64,000 nucleotides of DNA, taken from assembly GCF_016587375.1 (NCBI RefSeq), contig NZ_BNJG01000001.1, positions 3,912,001 through 3,976,000 on the forward strand, read 5' to 3'. Source of the stretch: Ktedonobacter robiniae (lineage in GTDB: Bacteria > Chloroflexota > Ktedonobacteria > Ktedonobacterales > Ktedonobacteraceae). The translations under genes were made by a program, and so were the position numbers. The notes under the pieces are model-generated. The model was not told the origin of the DNA and made no database searches. It was given only the letters and a program-made list of their open reading frames with translations. Shown here piece by piece: positions 27,501-36,770 of the stretch. The stretch's first letter is position 1, and every line of letters begins with the position of its first letter.

Positions 27501-29107
27501 TTGAGGGCCACACCCTGAAGGGTAATTCCGGGGCGATGAGCGGAGGCGAGGAATACCTGGAGTTTTTCTTTAAGGTCATCAAGGGAAGTGACAGTTAATG
27601 CCAGGCGATAGGGGTGGTGTTCACGGTGCAAGCTGGCGGAGAAGCAGAGATCGCGCAGAGAAGGTACGCCAGGCTTATCCAGGAAGTCAAGAACAGCTTG
27701 CGCAAGTGCGCCCAGGGCCCGAGGGCTACGCGCTGAAAGTGGGAGCAGGAAGGATTGATCCTCTCCGAAAGGAGCAGATGTAAGTTCGGCTGGAGCCGAT
27801 GCGGAGTATTCTTGCAGAATGACATGGGCGTTGGTCCCGCCGAAGCCGAAGCTATTGATGCCGACGATGTAGGGATCGTCAAAGGGAGGAAGAGCCTCGG
27901 TAGTGGTTTGCACCTTGAGGCGCAGTTGCTCAAAGGCGATTCTCGGATTGGGATTCTGGAAATGGAGATTGGCAGGGATCTGGCGGTGCTTGAGGGCCAG
28001 CGCGGCTTTGATAAGACCAGCTATGCCCGATGCGCCTTCCAGGTGGCCAATATTGGTTTTCACCGAGCCGATGCGCAGTGGCTGCTCCTGAGAGCGGTAA
28101 GCAGCAAACACTTCGCCCAGCGCGCTACACTCGACGAAATCGCCCGAGCTGGTACCGGTGCCATGAGCCTCAATGTAGTGGACCTGGTGTGGAGAAATTT
28201 CCGCTTGCGAGTAGACCTGGCGCAAGAGCGCGGTCTGGGCCTGCTGGCTCGGGTAGTGCAAGTTTGGTGTGCGGCCATCCTGATTGATGGCTGTAGCACG
28301 AATGACGGCGTAGATCGAATTACCGTCGGCCAGCGCCTGAGAGAGCGGCTTGAGCACAACCACACCGGCACCCTCACCACGCACATATCCATCGGCGGCA
28401 GCGTCAAAGGTGCGACAGCGGCCATTAGGCGAGAGTATGCCTGCTTTGCTGAAATTGATACTCATATTCGGATCGAGCAAGATATTGACGCCAGCAGCGA
28501 GTGCGAGCTCGCACTCGCCATGCCTGAGACTTTCACAGGCCAGGTGGACAGCGACCAGCGAAGAGGAGCAGGCGGTATCGACGCTGAAACTGGGACCATG
28601 AAAATCGAAGAGATAGGAGATGCGGTTGGCTGCGATGCTAAGGGCATCACTACCTGCACTGCTGTAAGGATTAGCTGCCGTCGGATCTTGTCGCTGAATA
28701 TCCGAGTAGTCGCGAGAGCAAATACCGACAAAGACGCCAGTCTGTGAACCTGCCAGCTGTTGCGGAACCAGTCCAGCATCTTCGAGCCCCTCCCAGGCGA
28801 CTTCGAGCAACAGGCGCTGCTGGGGATCCATGCGACTTGCTTCCATGGGCGAGATGCCAAAGAAAGCTGCATCGAACTGATCAACCTGTTTGAGGAGCGA
28901 GGCATGACGGGAGTACATTTTGCCGGGTTGACTGGGGTCGGGATGATAGTACCGGCGCAGATCCCAGCGCTCAGTTGGGATCTCTCCAACCGGATCGGTG
29001 CCATTCAACAACAGTTCCCAGAATGCCTGGGGACTGTTGGCGTCACCTGGAAAGCGGCAGCCGAGACCAACAATCGCTATGGGTTCAGTGGAATGATGCG
29101 AATCCAT
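21507..29107 (-). CDS. Fully reducing type I PKS module KS-AT-DH-cMT-ER-KR-ACP, split by frameshift
   Basis: Two frames: 29107-24485 (1540 codons) and 24500-21507 (997 codons), overlapping by 16 bp. Adding one C at the CCCTTTT run near 24485-24495 joins them as RPCLPLLTNQQW, the normal end of a methyltransferase domain, giving about 2533 residues. Domains: KS (DTACSSS, EAHGTGT, NIGHLEG), AT (GHSVGE, YAFHH), DH (HQVDGVALFP, LLHPAVLDCC), cMT (LEVGAGTGGTTS), structural KR part, ER (LIHSAAGGVGLA), KR (VTGGLGGFGLA, YSSASTLVGNQGQGNY) and ACP (LGLDSLMAMEL). Start ATG 29107 follows GGAGGT. One module with every reductive domain and a C-methyltransferase resembles iterative highly reducing PKS, predicting a saturated, methyl-branched chain. 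Confidence 0.9.
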
Positions 29108-29568
29108 GCATAACCTCCATTTATTGTCAGCCAGCCCGAAGGTGGGCTGGTGTTACCTATATGAACTATGAGGAAGATCATCCGCCCTTGCGAGACTGAC
29201 GCCATAATGCAAGGAGCGTGCCTCAAAACCGTTTCATTGAGGGCCATTCTAATCCAGCAGATCTCTCTTTTGAAGCGCATACATAGACATATATCTCGTA
29301 ATTCGATCATTTATAGAATTTAAAAGGGTTTTGCAGCTCATCATATTCCTTTCTCATAGAAATCAAGCCCCTAATATTCATCAAAAACATTTTTACTTAA
29401 AATAACTATTTTTATCTTCATTTGAAAAATATTTAAATCACATTATATATTCCAAATAACACATAGGAACAAAGTGCATTTATAAAGGAAAAAAACGCAC
29501 AAATCACAAAACGTTTTGTGTGCAGTTGAACCTGTCCCTAGTATATTAAGGAGGAAATCGTTCTGTAG
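29108..29568. other. AT-rich upstream region of the PKS operon
   Basis: No gene seen. Immediately upstream of the PKS is the ribosome site GGAGGT (29113-29118, minus strand). Farther out the DNA is strongly AT-rich (29330-29520) and is the likely promoter zone, but no single promoter can be fixed. Confidence 0.5.
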
Positions 29569-29610
29569 TAGACCAGGTCGAGGATCTTTCCTAATCCTCG
29601 ACCTGGTCTA
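29569..29610. repeat. 17-bp inverted repeat bounding transposase debris
   Basis: TAGACCAGGTCGAGGAT and its perfect complement around an 8-nt loop. It sits directly left of the ISAzo13-like fragment and may be a terminator or an element end. Confidence 0.5.
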
Positions 29611-29616
29611 AAAAGC

Positions 29617-29935
29617 GCATCAAGAAAACCGAGAGGGTTTACGATCTCGTTTACAATCATGGCTTCGCCAATGTTAGTATCGACCACGGTACTGCTGAAT
29701 TTGCGGTCGAGAGCATCCAGCGGTGGTGGCGGCAATCTAGCAAGATGCTTTACCCCGACATGAACCAGATCCTCATTACCGCAGATGGAGGTGGGTTCAA
29801 CGGCGTAAGAAATCGACTCTGGAAGAGGAAACTTCAGGAACTGGCTGACGAAGAGCAACTGACGCTGACCATTGTGCATTATCCGCCAGCAACCAGCAAA
29901 TGGAATACCATCGAACATCGACTGTTTTCCTTTAT
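29617..29935 (+). pseudogene. ISAzo13-like transposase fragment
   Basis: Continuous frame of about 105 codons matching the DDE core style of ISAzo13 (Rhodopirellula-type) transposases: RVYDLVYNHGFANVSIDHGT, AEFAVESIQRWW, ILITADGGGFNG, LWKRKLQELADE, HYPPATSKWNTIEHRLFSFI. The N- and C-terminal parts are absent and the frame runs into unrelated sequence, so it is a truncated remnant. Confidence 0.7.
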
Positions 29936-29975
29936 CGAAACGCGCCGTAACCCCCTGGGCTTGAGGAAGAGATCG

Positions 29976-30268
29976 ACTACTCTCTGGATCACGCACGATC
30001 CTGGCGGAGCCAGGAGTGCCACCCACTGGAGGTGCCGGCTTGGTACGGGCACCAGGCACGGCAGACTCACGTTCAGCTTGCCTTCGGACACATGACCCTC
30101 TTGCCTCTCCGCAATGAACCGCGAGCGAGCCAAGAGCCCTTGACGATCTGGGTCGTTCGCGGTTGGGAAGAACAGGCCCCACCAGGAGAAGAGCCGTTGG
30201 AATGAGTCCTGGTGACCTCGTTCCCACGACGACATCCCAATAGGCGTGGGAGCGTGTGGACTGGTATC
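29976..30268 (+). pseudogene. IS4-like transposase fragment
   Basis: Frame through HPLEVPAWYGHQARQTHVQL, PLTIWVVRGWEE and PLEW, then with frame changes VLVTS and AWERVDWYRQ. This is the order seen in the late part of IS4/Tn5-type transposases (vWVV.E, P.eW.LLT, VDWYR.RW). It stops abruptly at WYRQ, where lanM-derived sequence begins. Confidence 0.5.
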
Positions 30269-30269
30269 G

Positions 30270-30922
30270 GCAGGGCTGGCTGGATCGCCTCAGTGGAAAC
30301 GGTGGCCCTGGCGGGAATGGCCCATGGTACTGCCGGGATTGCACTCAATTTGTTGCGCCTGGCTAGCGTGAGTGGCGATCAGCGTTTTCACGAGGCCGTG
30401 CTGCAGGCCTTTGCGTATGAGCGCCACCTCTTCTCGCCGGAGGCAAACAACTGGCCAGATCTGCGTTTGGGAAGTAAACCAGAGGATGAGAATGGGAAAT
30501 ACAGGATGTCAGCCTGGTGCCACGGGGCGGCGGGTATTCTCCTGGCGCGTTTAGGCTGCTTGCGCTTTGTCGATGATGCAGCCATTCGGCAAGAGATTGA
30601 GGTTGGCATTGAGACAACCTTTGCCAAGGGCCTGGGTAGTAGCCACTCTCTCTGTCATGGCGATTTCGGCAATATAGACATTCTGCTGACCGCGGCTCAG
30701 ATGCTGGAGCGGCCGCAGCTGCTGGAGCGGATCGAGCGAGCCATGCCCAAGCTTTTAGATGCAATTGATCGGCAGGGCTGGGTCAGTGGTGGTCCCATGG
30801 GCCTGGAGACGCCAGGCCTGATGATGGGTCTCTCAGGGGCTGGCTATGCGCTCCTCCGCTTAGCGTTTATGCATTATGTGCCCTCTGTTTTGCAGTTAGA
30901 GCCGCCTATCAGCGTGCAATAG
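30270..30922 (+). pseudogene. C-terminal remnant of a third lanM
   Basis: About 217 codons nearly identical to the last 215 residues of LanM2, from WIASVETVALAGMAHGTAG to LEPPIS. It includes both zinc motifs WCHGA and SLCHGD but none of the dehydratase. The 5' side is fused to an IS4-like fragment at about 30268. An open frame from 30212 exists, but its first 20 residues are transposase-derived. It may be a partial duplicate of lanM2 broken by IS activity. Confidence 0.8.
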
Positions 30923-30951
30923 CGAGTACCTCATAAGAGCATAATAGCGTA

Positions 30952-30992
30952 CACCAGGAGCCGGAGAGCAAGTCTTTCTCTGGACCCTGGTG
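30952..30992 (+). terminator. Hairpin after the lanM remnant
   Basis: CACCAGG and CCGGAGA paired with TTCTCTGG and CCTGGTG. Probably the terminator retained with the lanM fragment. The gap 30993-31249 is AT-rich with no gene. Confidence 0.6.
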
Positions 30993-31249
30993 CACATTTG
31001 TCTCTCTTCGCAACAGAATGTAAAGCCTGGTATGCCTTATAGCCAAAAATGATATGGTGAGAAGTATGATGCTGCTTTATGATGCTGTTTCCTATCATAG
31101 GCATATATGCTTTTTTCTTATCTGTATAGTATGTGTAGGCGCGCTTTTTCTCTATGTCGTTATTTATGGGCCAGGTTTTTACTGACCTGTAGAGGAAGGG
31201 CGTGTGATAACGAGATCTTACTATTGGAACTAATTGGAAGAGGGGAACA

Positions 31250-31765
31250 GTGCGAACGCATCAAAAGAGCTGGAAAGTATTTCAGTCAGGCAACGGAGTA
31301 AAGGGTGCGGTGTGGAGATGTGCGGCGGTAGCGTTGGTAATGTTCACTATCGTTGCGGCATTGAGCGTGAGCATTCATGGATTTCAAGCCCCTGGGGTGG
31401 CACATGCAGATGACGCAGTATATGAGAACGTTTACCCCTATGGAGAGTGCACCTGGTACGCGAATGAGCGATATCATGATTTGCATGGCTACTATGTCCC
31501 CTGGCTCTACGGCAACGCTAACGAGTGGGTTGGCCAGGCCTATAATTATGGCTGGAATGTATCGAGTCAGCCTCAGCTCTACGCGATCATAGTGCTGCAA
31601 GATGGTGTCCAGGGAGCCATGGGCTATGGACATGTAGGCGTGGTCGAGGCAATAGAGAGTGATGGAGCCGTGGTCATGAGCGCCATGAACGCGGGTGGAG
31701 GGCCTGGTGAAGTGACGCATAATGAGTATTATCCAGGTCCAGGAGTCTCGTTTATCTGGGGGTAG
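31250..31765 (+). CDS. Secreted CHAP-domain amidase-like protein
   Basis: 171 residues; GTG start with AGAGGGGAA just upstream. Basic N-terminus and hydrophobic segment (about residues 22-45, AVALVMFTIVAALSVSI) followed by VAHADD give a typical signal peptide. The CHAP domain follows: YPYGECTWYANERYHD with the catalytic Cys, and GYGHVGVVEAI with the catalytic His. Known activity of the family: amidase or endopeptidase on peptidoglycan. It has no cell-wall-binding repeat. The neighbourhood gives no further clue. Confidence 0.8.
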   Translation: MRTHQKSWKVFQSGNGVKGAVWRCAAVALVMFTIVAALSVSIHGFQAPGVAHADDAVYENVYPYGECTWYANERYHDLHGYYVPWLYGNANEWVGQAYNYGWNVSSQPQLYAIIVLQDGVQGAMGYGHVGVVEAIESDGAVVMSAMNAGGGPGEVTHNEYYPGPGVSFIWG

Positions 31766-31848
31766 TGTCTTTTATGCAGATGATACCCAGTTTTTGCTGA
31801 GCTATTGCCACGATTAACTCCGGATTGTAAAAGAATCGGCCTGGCGTA

Positions 31849-31889
31849 GGGCTTGAAAGTATCAGTTGATGCTTTCAAGCTCTTTTTAT
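31849..31889 (+). terminator. Terminator after CHAP gene
   Basis: GGGCTTGAAAG paired with CTTTCAAGCTC, then TTTTTA. Confidence 0.8.
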
Positions 31890-32019
31890 GTGCATTTCGG
31901 TTGCGTTCAGGAGAACATATCGCATAAAATAAGAAGAGATGAAACGGCATGTATTCTTAAGTAGGGCTGTCTACTCCCTGGACGTGTTCAGAGAATGCAT
32001 TCAATATTGAATGGCGAAA

Positions 32020-32100
32020 GGATGTCGTTGGTCAGACACCCCATAGCTCAAGCTAGGGGCTTGTCTCTACACCGAAGCGTGAGACGAGAGGCCGTCTGAC
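32020..32100 (-). mobile_element. Right end and putative omegaRNA 3' part of the tnpB element
   Basis: Just past the tnpB stop (minus strand) lies the hairpin 32039-32059 (GCTA/TAGC with GGGG/CCCC), the form of IS200/IS605 right ends. In this family the right-end RNA overlapping the tnpB 3' end is the guide scaffold. The exact end is not fixed. Confidence 0.5.
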
Positions 32101-33212
32101 AACGGCCCACTCAGGACAGATGTACCACCCTGAGCAAGACAAAATTTGTCTCGAATGTTGTAAGCAGCGTTCAAGTCTGCGTTGAGTTGATAGCCACAGG
32201 AGCGACAGTGAAAGACCGATTGAGAACGGCGATTGTTTCGGGCTTGATGCCCACACTGAGAACAGGTTTGCGAGGTATGACGCGGGTCGATCTTGACCAC
32301 CTGCATCCCGCGTTCCTGAGCTTTGTAAGACAAGAAGGTATGGAATTGAGCGAACGACCAGCTATGCAGGCGTCGGCTCGTTTCCGTTTTCTTCCTGATC
32401 TTGCTCGTGCTGCGAATGTGGGTCAGGTTCTCAATCACGAGAGTACTGCCAGGGGTGGCATGCTCAACAATGCGTTTGGAGAGGACATGATCGCAGTCCC
32501 GGTGAAATCGCAAAGAGCGGCCAGACAACTTCTTGAGGTGTCGTTTCGCGCTTTTAGTTCCTTTGGACTGCAGTTTGCGACGGAGACGGAAACGGCGGCG
32601 CTCCACTTCTTTCCAGTGGCGAGAACCAAGGAAGTGACGGTTGGATGTCACAGCCGGGCGGTTAAGTCCCAGGTCAACCCCAATCACTTCGTCGCTTTGA
32701 GGGACATCGGGCTCAGGGACACTTACCACGACATGCAACCAGTAACGCTCATTGCGGATACACAGGTCTGCCGTTGTTACCTGATAGCCTGCGTACTTGC
32801 TGCTATAGGGTGGCACTTGAAAGGGAACAAGAATACGCCCTTCAACAGTGGAGAGGCAGACTTCCTGTGTCTGCCAGTTGAGGACAGAGGTCCGCTCATT
32901 GTAGCGAATCGGGCACTGCCTGGATTGGGGTTGCCCTGCCTTGCGCCCTTTGGCTTTTCGGTCAAAGGCCGATTTCAAGGCTTCCGTGGCTTTGATGCGT
33001 GCCTGAATGAGCACATTGGCGTTCAAACGAGGATACGCCTCACGCAAGTCATAGTAGGTCGCGTGATGAAGCCGAACGCCATTCTTCTCGCTGTGTTGCC
33101 ATCCATAGGCGCACACAGCATTGAAGACTTGCGTGAATTGTCGGGTGGTCTCGTCAAGCAACTGTTTCTGCTCGTGAGTCGGCTTGAGTTGTATCCGTAT
33201 TGTTCTATCCAT
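32067..33212 (-). CDS. tnpB: TnpB, RNA-guided nuclease of an IS200/IS605-type element
   Basis: 381 residues from ATG 33212 (MDRTIRIQLKPT); an 18-residue longer frame exists. The N-terminal helix-turn-helix region is followed by a RuvC nuclease with GVDLGLNRPA (Asp), VIENL (Glu) and NADLNAAYNI (Asp), and between them a zinc finger CSQCG and CRSCG. All catalytic residues are present, so the nuclease may be active. No tnpA (HUH transposase) lies nearby, so the element depends on trans mobilisation or is domesticated. Confidence 0.9.
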   Translation of the reverse strand: MDRTIRIQLKPTHEQKQLLDETTRQFTQVFNAVCAYGWQHSEKNGVRLHHATYYDLREAYPRLNANVLIQARIKATEALKSAFDRKAKGRKAGQPQSRQCPIRYNERTSVLNWQTQEVCLSTVEGRILVPFQVPPYSSKYAGYQVTTADLCIRNERYWLHVVVSVPEPDVPQSDEVIGVDLGLNRPAVTSNRHFLGSRHWKEVERRRFRLRRKLQSKGTKSAKRHLKKLSGRSLRFHRDCDHVLSKRIVEHATPGSTLVIENLTHIRSTSKIRKKTETSRRLHSWSFAQFHTFLSYKAQERGMQVVKIDPRHTSQTCSQCGHQARNNRRSQSVFHCRSCGYQLNADLNAAYNIRDKFCLAQGGTSVLSGPLSDGLSSHASV

Positions 33213-33480
33213 ACGCACAAGTATAGCATATATGCTTAGTTTTTGCAAGAAAGGAGCGGCATATTTCACCCTCTATCTAAAGAAATGCCTTTTCTACACA
33301 TTTTACAAAGCGAATTCGCCATATGGCTGAAGAAGTTGCCTGGGAAAGAAGAGTTGGCAAATACGGCCTTGAAATCTTAGGCTTGTCAATCCGCATCTGA
33401 TGGGGCCTCTTCTTTGTCTATGTTAAATGTGTATAAAAGACAGATCTAAAGAAAGGGGTCGCCGCATGCCGATTTGAAAG

Positions 33481-34578
33481 ATGCTCAATTTTTCTCCCTC
33501 TGAAGAGCAGGAAGAGGTACGCCGCCTGGCCTCAAGCCTGGCCATTGATCTATTGCGCCCCCAGGCTAGAGCCGCGGAAAAACAGGGCGATATTTCTCAA
33601 GACGTCATGCGTACGTTCGCGCAGACCGGGCTTACGCTCCCCTTTGCTGAAGAATATGGAGGTGCTGGCCCCATCGAGGCCGCTACCTATGCCCTGGTGG
33701 CTGAGGAATTGGGATATGGGGATGGTGGCCAGGCCTTATCTATCCTCGGCTCGCTGATGGGGCCACTCTGTGTTGAATTGGCGGGGAATGTGTCACAGAA
33801 AGAAGCCTATCTTCCAGATTTTGGTGATGTCCAGCGCGGGTATCTGGAGCGTGGTTGTCTGGGTATCGCTGAGCCTACAGGTGGCTATGAGCTTCGCAAT
33901 GTGCAGACGATACTCAAGCGTCAGGGCAATCACTATCTTCTCTCTGGCACGAAACGCGACGTCTTTCATGGAGAGCAGGCACGACTACGTGTCGTGCTAG
34001 CGCGGGTAGAGGGTACACAGACCTATGATGGTCTGTGTGCTGTACTTCTGCCAGAGCAGGCGGCGGGCTTGGAGGTGCGCCCCGAGAAGCAGAAGCTAGG
34101 ATTGCAGGCTGCTCCCAGCGCCACTTTCCGCCTGGAGAACGTTGTTTTACCAGAGGGGGCCTTGCTTGAAGAGCCAGGTTCGCCTGCTATATTGCGTGCG
34201 GCCTCGCTGTATTTGCTCCTGCGGGCTGGCGTGGCATGTGGAATGACGCGCGCGGCGCTTGAGTATGCCAGTCGCTATGCCGAGGAGCGGATCGCCTTTG
34301 GGCGCCCCATCGTCTCATACCAGGGTATTGCCTTTATGCTGGCCGAGATGGCAATGAAGCTGGACGCGGTACGGCTCTTTCTCTGGCAGGCGGCGACGCA
34401 GTGGGATCAGGGTCAGGATATAGCCGCGATTGTTCGCGATACAGAGGCCGCACAGAAGCAGGCTATCAAGCTGGCACAATCAGCGACGATTGACGCGGTA
34501 CAGGTTATGGGTGGCGCTGGCTTTCTACAGGATCACCCCGTTGAGATGTGGATGCGCAACGCCGCATCGATGGAGTAG
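33481..34578 (+). CDS. Acyl-CoA dehydrogenase family protein, short C-terminus
   Basis: 365 residues. N-terminal helical domain, FAD-binding middle (GIAEPTGGYELRN), C-terminal helical domain with ERIAFGRPIVSYQGI and VMGGAGFLQDHPVEMWMRNA. The protein stops at about the point where typical members read RDAKxxxIYEGT, so the usual catalytic Glu is missing. It may be a partner of the next gene, 6 bp downstream, rather than a full enzyme. Substrate unknown. Confidence 0.8.
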   Translation: MLNFSPSEEQEEVRRLASSLAIDLLRPQARAAEKQGDISQDVMRTFAQTGLTLPFAEEYGGAGPIEAATYALVAEELGYGDGGQALSILGSLMGPLCVELAGNVSQKEAYLPDFGDVQRGYLERGCLGIAEPTGGYELRNVQTILKRQGNHYLLSGTKRDVFHGEQARLRVVLARVEGTQTYDGLCAVLLPEQAAGLEVRPEKQKLGLQAAPSATFRLENVVLPEGALLEEPGSPAILRAASLYLLLRAGVACGMTRAALEYASRYAEERIAFGRPIVSYQGIAFMLAEMAMKLDAVRLFLWQAATQWDQGQDIAAIVRDTEAAQKQAIKLAQSATIDAVQVMGGAGFLQDHPVEMWMRNAASME

Positions 34579-34584
34579 AAGCGC

Positions 34585-35766
34585 ATGCTAGATTTTCGCT
34601 TGAGCGCAAAGCAGCAGGAATATCGCGAGTTCGCACATCAGATCGCGCTAGAAGAGATGCGCCCCATCTCATTGGAGTGTGATCGCACCGAGCAGATTCC
34701 CGAGTCGTTTTTCTGGCAGATGCAGAAGCGTTTCCGCGGTGGAGTAGAGGGACAGGCAAGGCAGTTTCGCCAGCCTGGCGAGCGCCAGGACGCGCTCCTG
34801 GCGATGCTTGCCAACGAGGAGATGGCCTGGGGTGATGCCGCTCTTGCCACCGCTATGCCTGGACCGGGCCTGGCCGCTCCCCCTATCCTTGCCCAGGGTT
34901 CACCAGAGCAGCAAGAGAAATTTTTACGTATCTACAGAGATGGCCAGCTACACTGGGGCGCCCTGGCGCTGACGGAACCCGGGATTGGTTCAGACGTCGC
35001 TGGGATGGCGACCACAGCCAGGTTAGAGGGCGAAGAGTGGGTCATTGATGGGCACAAGCACTATATCACCAATGGGGCCAGGGCCGACCTCATTATTACC
35101 TTTGCGACTATAGACAAGAGTATGGGGCGCGCGGGTATTCGCCCCTTTGTCGTCCCCAAAGGAACGCCAGGACTGGTTATTGGTCGTATTGAAGCGAAGA
35201 TGGGGTTGCGCGCCTCACAGACGACCGAGTTAATCTTTGAGAACTGCCGTATTCCTAAAGACCACTTGTTGGCTGGACGCGAGGCGGGCGCGAAGGGTGG
35301 TTTTAAGGCTGCTATGGGAACGCTGGACGCCACGCGCCCCATGGTCGGAGCGCTCGCGGTTGGTATCTGCCGGGCGGCGTACGAGGGCGCGCAAGCCTGG
35401 TATCAGCATGAGCTACCGGCAGGGTACGCTCCATATCAGCGCCGCGAGATCGCTGAGAAGTTAGAGGAGCTGCGGCAGGAGATCCAGATGGCGCGGCTGC
35501 TTGTGTGGCGTGCGGCCTGGATGGCTGATCAGCGTATTTCCAATTCAAAAGAGGCGTCGATGTGTAAGGCATACGCGGGCCAGCTGGTCATGAAGGTAAC
35601 CGCTGAGGCTGTGCGTCTTTCGTCGCCTGGAGAGATGACGGAGACAAAGCAGTTTATCCATAAGTGGTTCCGTGATGCCAAAGTGTTTGACATCTTTGAG
35701 GGAACCGCGCAAATTCAGCGCCTGGTAATTGCGCGGCGCATGTTCCCAAAGGTCAGCATCCCTTGA
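34585..35766 (+). CDS. Acyl-CoA dehydrogenase
   Basis: 393 residues, complete. FAD/substrate motif LTEPGIGSDVAG, YITNGARADLIITFA, and a C-terminal RDAKVFDIFEGTAQIQR with the catalytic Glu of the IFEG motif. It oxidises an acyl-CoA to the trans-2-enoyl-CoA and passes electrons to ETF. It forms an operon with the preceding acyl-CoA dehydrogenase-like gene; a heteromeric enzyme is possible. Confidence 0.9.
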   Translation: MLDFRLSAKQQEYREFAHQIALEEMRPISLECDRTEQIPESFFWQMQKRFRGGVEGQARQFRQPGERQDALLAMLANEEMAWGDAALATAMPGPGLAAPPILAQGSPEQQEKFLRIYRDGQLHWGALALTEPGIGSDVAGMATTARLEGEEWVIDGHKHYITNGARADLIITFATIDKSMGRAGIRPFVVPKGTPGLVIGRIEAKMGLRASQTTELIFENCRIPKDHLLAGREAGAKGGFKAAMGTLDATRPMVGALAVGICRAAYEGAQAWYQHELPAGYAPYQRREIAEKLEELRQEIQMARLLVWRAAWMADQRISNSKEASMCKAYAGQLVMKVTAEAVRLSSPGEMTETKQFIHKWFRDAKVFDIFEGTAQIQRLVIARRMFPKVSIP

Positions 35767-35841
35767 TGGGCCGCTCATTCGAGTTGAGCTACTCACATGG
35801 TTTTCTTCAGGCTTGATAGTTTGTGCCTGCGGCACTTGCAG

Positions 35842-35901
35842 GAAGAAGATGTCAGAGTGGCGTCTGGGCCGCGGCCCAGACGCCACTCTGACATCTTCTT
35901 C
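35842..35901. terminator. 60-bp perfect palindrome between convergent genes
   Basis: Centre 35871/35872 (GGGCCGCGGCCC), no loop, arms of 30 bp. It lies between the acyl-CoA dehydrogenase operon and the convergent small membrane gene, so it could serve both directions. Confidence 0.7.
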
Positions 35902-35936
35902 TTAAGGCGAGCTGAGATGAAGGAAAGAGGAATGGC

Positions 35937-36329
35937 TTAACGATGATAATTGCCCGCTTGCGTAAAAAATATTTTGCGGAAGCCAAGGAAAATGACAATT
36001 GCAATCGTCAATTCAATCACAGCCATTCCAATCCAGAGCCAGATGAGATTGAGTCCATGAGGCCCCGTTGGCGAGGACGGATCGATGGCTTGCAGGACGA
36101 GCGGGGAGAGAATGCCGAGCGGGATAAAGAACAAGAGTATGCAGCACGCGGCGACAAAGCCCGGCAAGAGGATGCGCCAGAGTCCCGAATCCTGCAAATT
36201 CTCGGTCTTGGCGGTTCCATAGGCCTTGCGAGGCTCATTCCCGGCGATTTCTGGCGTCGATGAAACCTTTTGTTGCTCTTTAGCTGGCTCCATTGCCACT
36301 TCATTTGTGGTTGAGGTCTTTTCTTCCAT
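35937..36329 (-). CDS. Small two-helix membrane protein of unknown function
   Basis: 130 residues from ATG 36329 (GGAG upstream); a TTG start 5 codons earlier is possible. A charged, disordered N-terminus is followed by two hydrophobic helices (ILLPGFVAACCILLFFIPLG and LIWLWIGMAVIELTIAIVIF). No family is recognised. Confidence 0.6.
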   Translation of the reverse strand: MEEKTSTTNEVAMEPAKEQQKVSSTPEIAGNEPRKAYGTAKTENLQDSGLWRILLPGFVAACCILLFFIPLGILSPLVLQAIDPSSPTGPHGLNLIWLWIGMAVIELTIAIVIFLGFRKIFFTQAGNYHR

Positions 36330-36652
36330 AGATACTATCTCCAAAGAACAAGAAATTACTTCTGTCCCTCAGTATATCATACAAAAGCGCCAGGCTAAGC
36401 CACGTGGCGTATGGATTAGATATGTCGTTGGACGAAACGTTCGAGCTGGCGACGAACAACAAGGATCAATGCAGGAACGAGCACTGTACTGATCAGCCAT
36501 TTGCTAACTCCCCGCCCGGCGGACATACGTGACATAAACGGCCCCCTCTGCTTATATGGTCTTAAGATTAGCTCTCTCTTTTGAGCATAGGTGCCTCCAC
36601 AAGCTGAGGCAATTGAGGAGCGTGAGGATGGTAAATTGAAGACAAAAATTGC

Positions 36653-36681
36653 TTGACAAATAGCTGCATAGATGTTACTAT
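36653..36681 (+). promoter_or_regulatory. Sigma-70-type promoter of tRNA-Val
   Basis: TTGACA (36653-36658), 17-bp spacer, TACTAT (36676-36681), 17 bp before the tRNA. The rest of 36330-36652 shows no gene. Confidence 0.85.
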
Positions 36682-36698
36682 GACGACGTCAGCAGTTA

Positions 36699-36770
36699 GG
36701 GCGCTTAGCTCAGCGGGAGAGCGCTTCGTTCACACCGAAGAGGTCACTGGTTCGATCCCAGTAGCGCCCA
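36699..36770 (+). tRNA. tRNA-Val(CAC)
   Basis: 72 nt. Acceptor GGGCGCT/AGCGCCC, D-arm GCTC...GAGC, anticodon stem CTTCG/CGAAG with loop TTCACAC (anticodon CAC), T-arm ACTGG TTCGATC CCAGT, discriminator A. CCA is not encoded. It decodes GUG. Confidence 0.95.

Noticed and set aside
27755..28747. 330-codon plus-strand ORF
   Set aside because: Antisense to the KS/AT part of the PKS; long because of the codon bias of the real gene.
32187..33239. 350-codon ORF on the plus strand
   Set aside because: Antisense shadow of tnpB, which has all catalytic motifs on the other strand.
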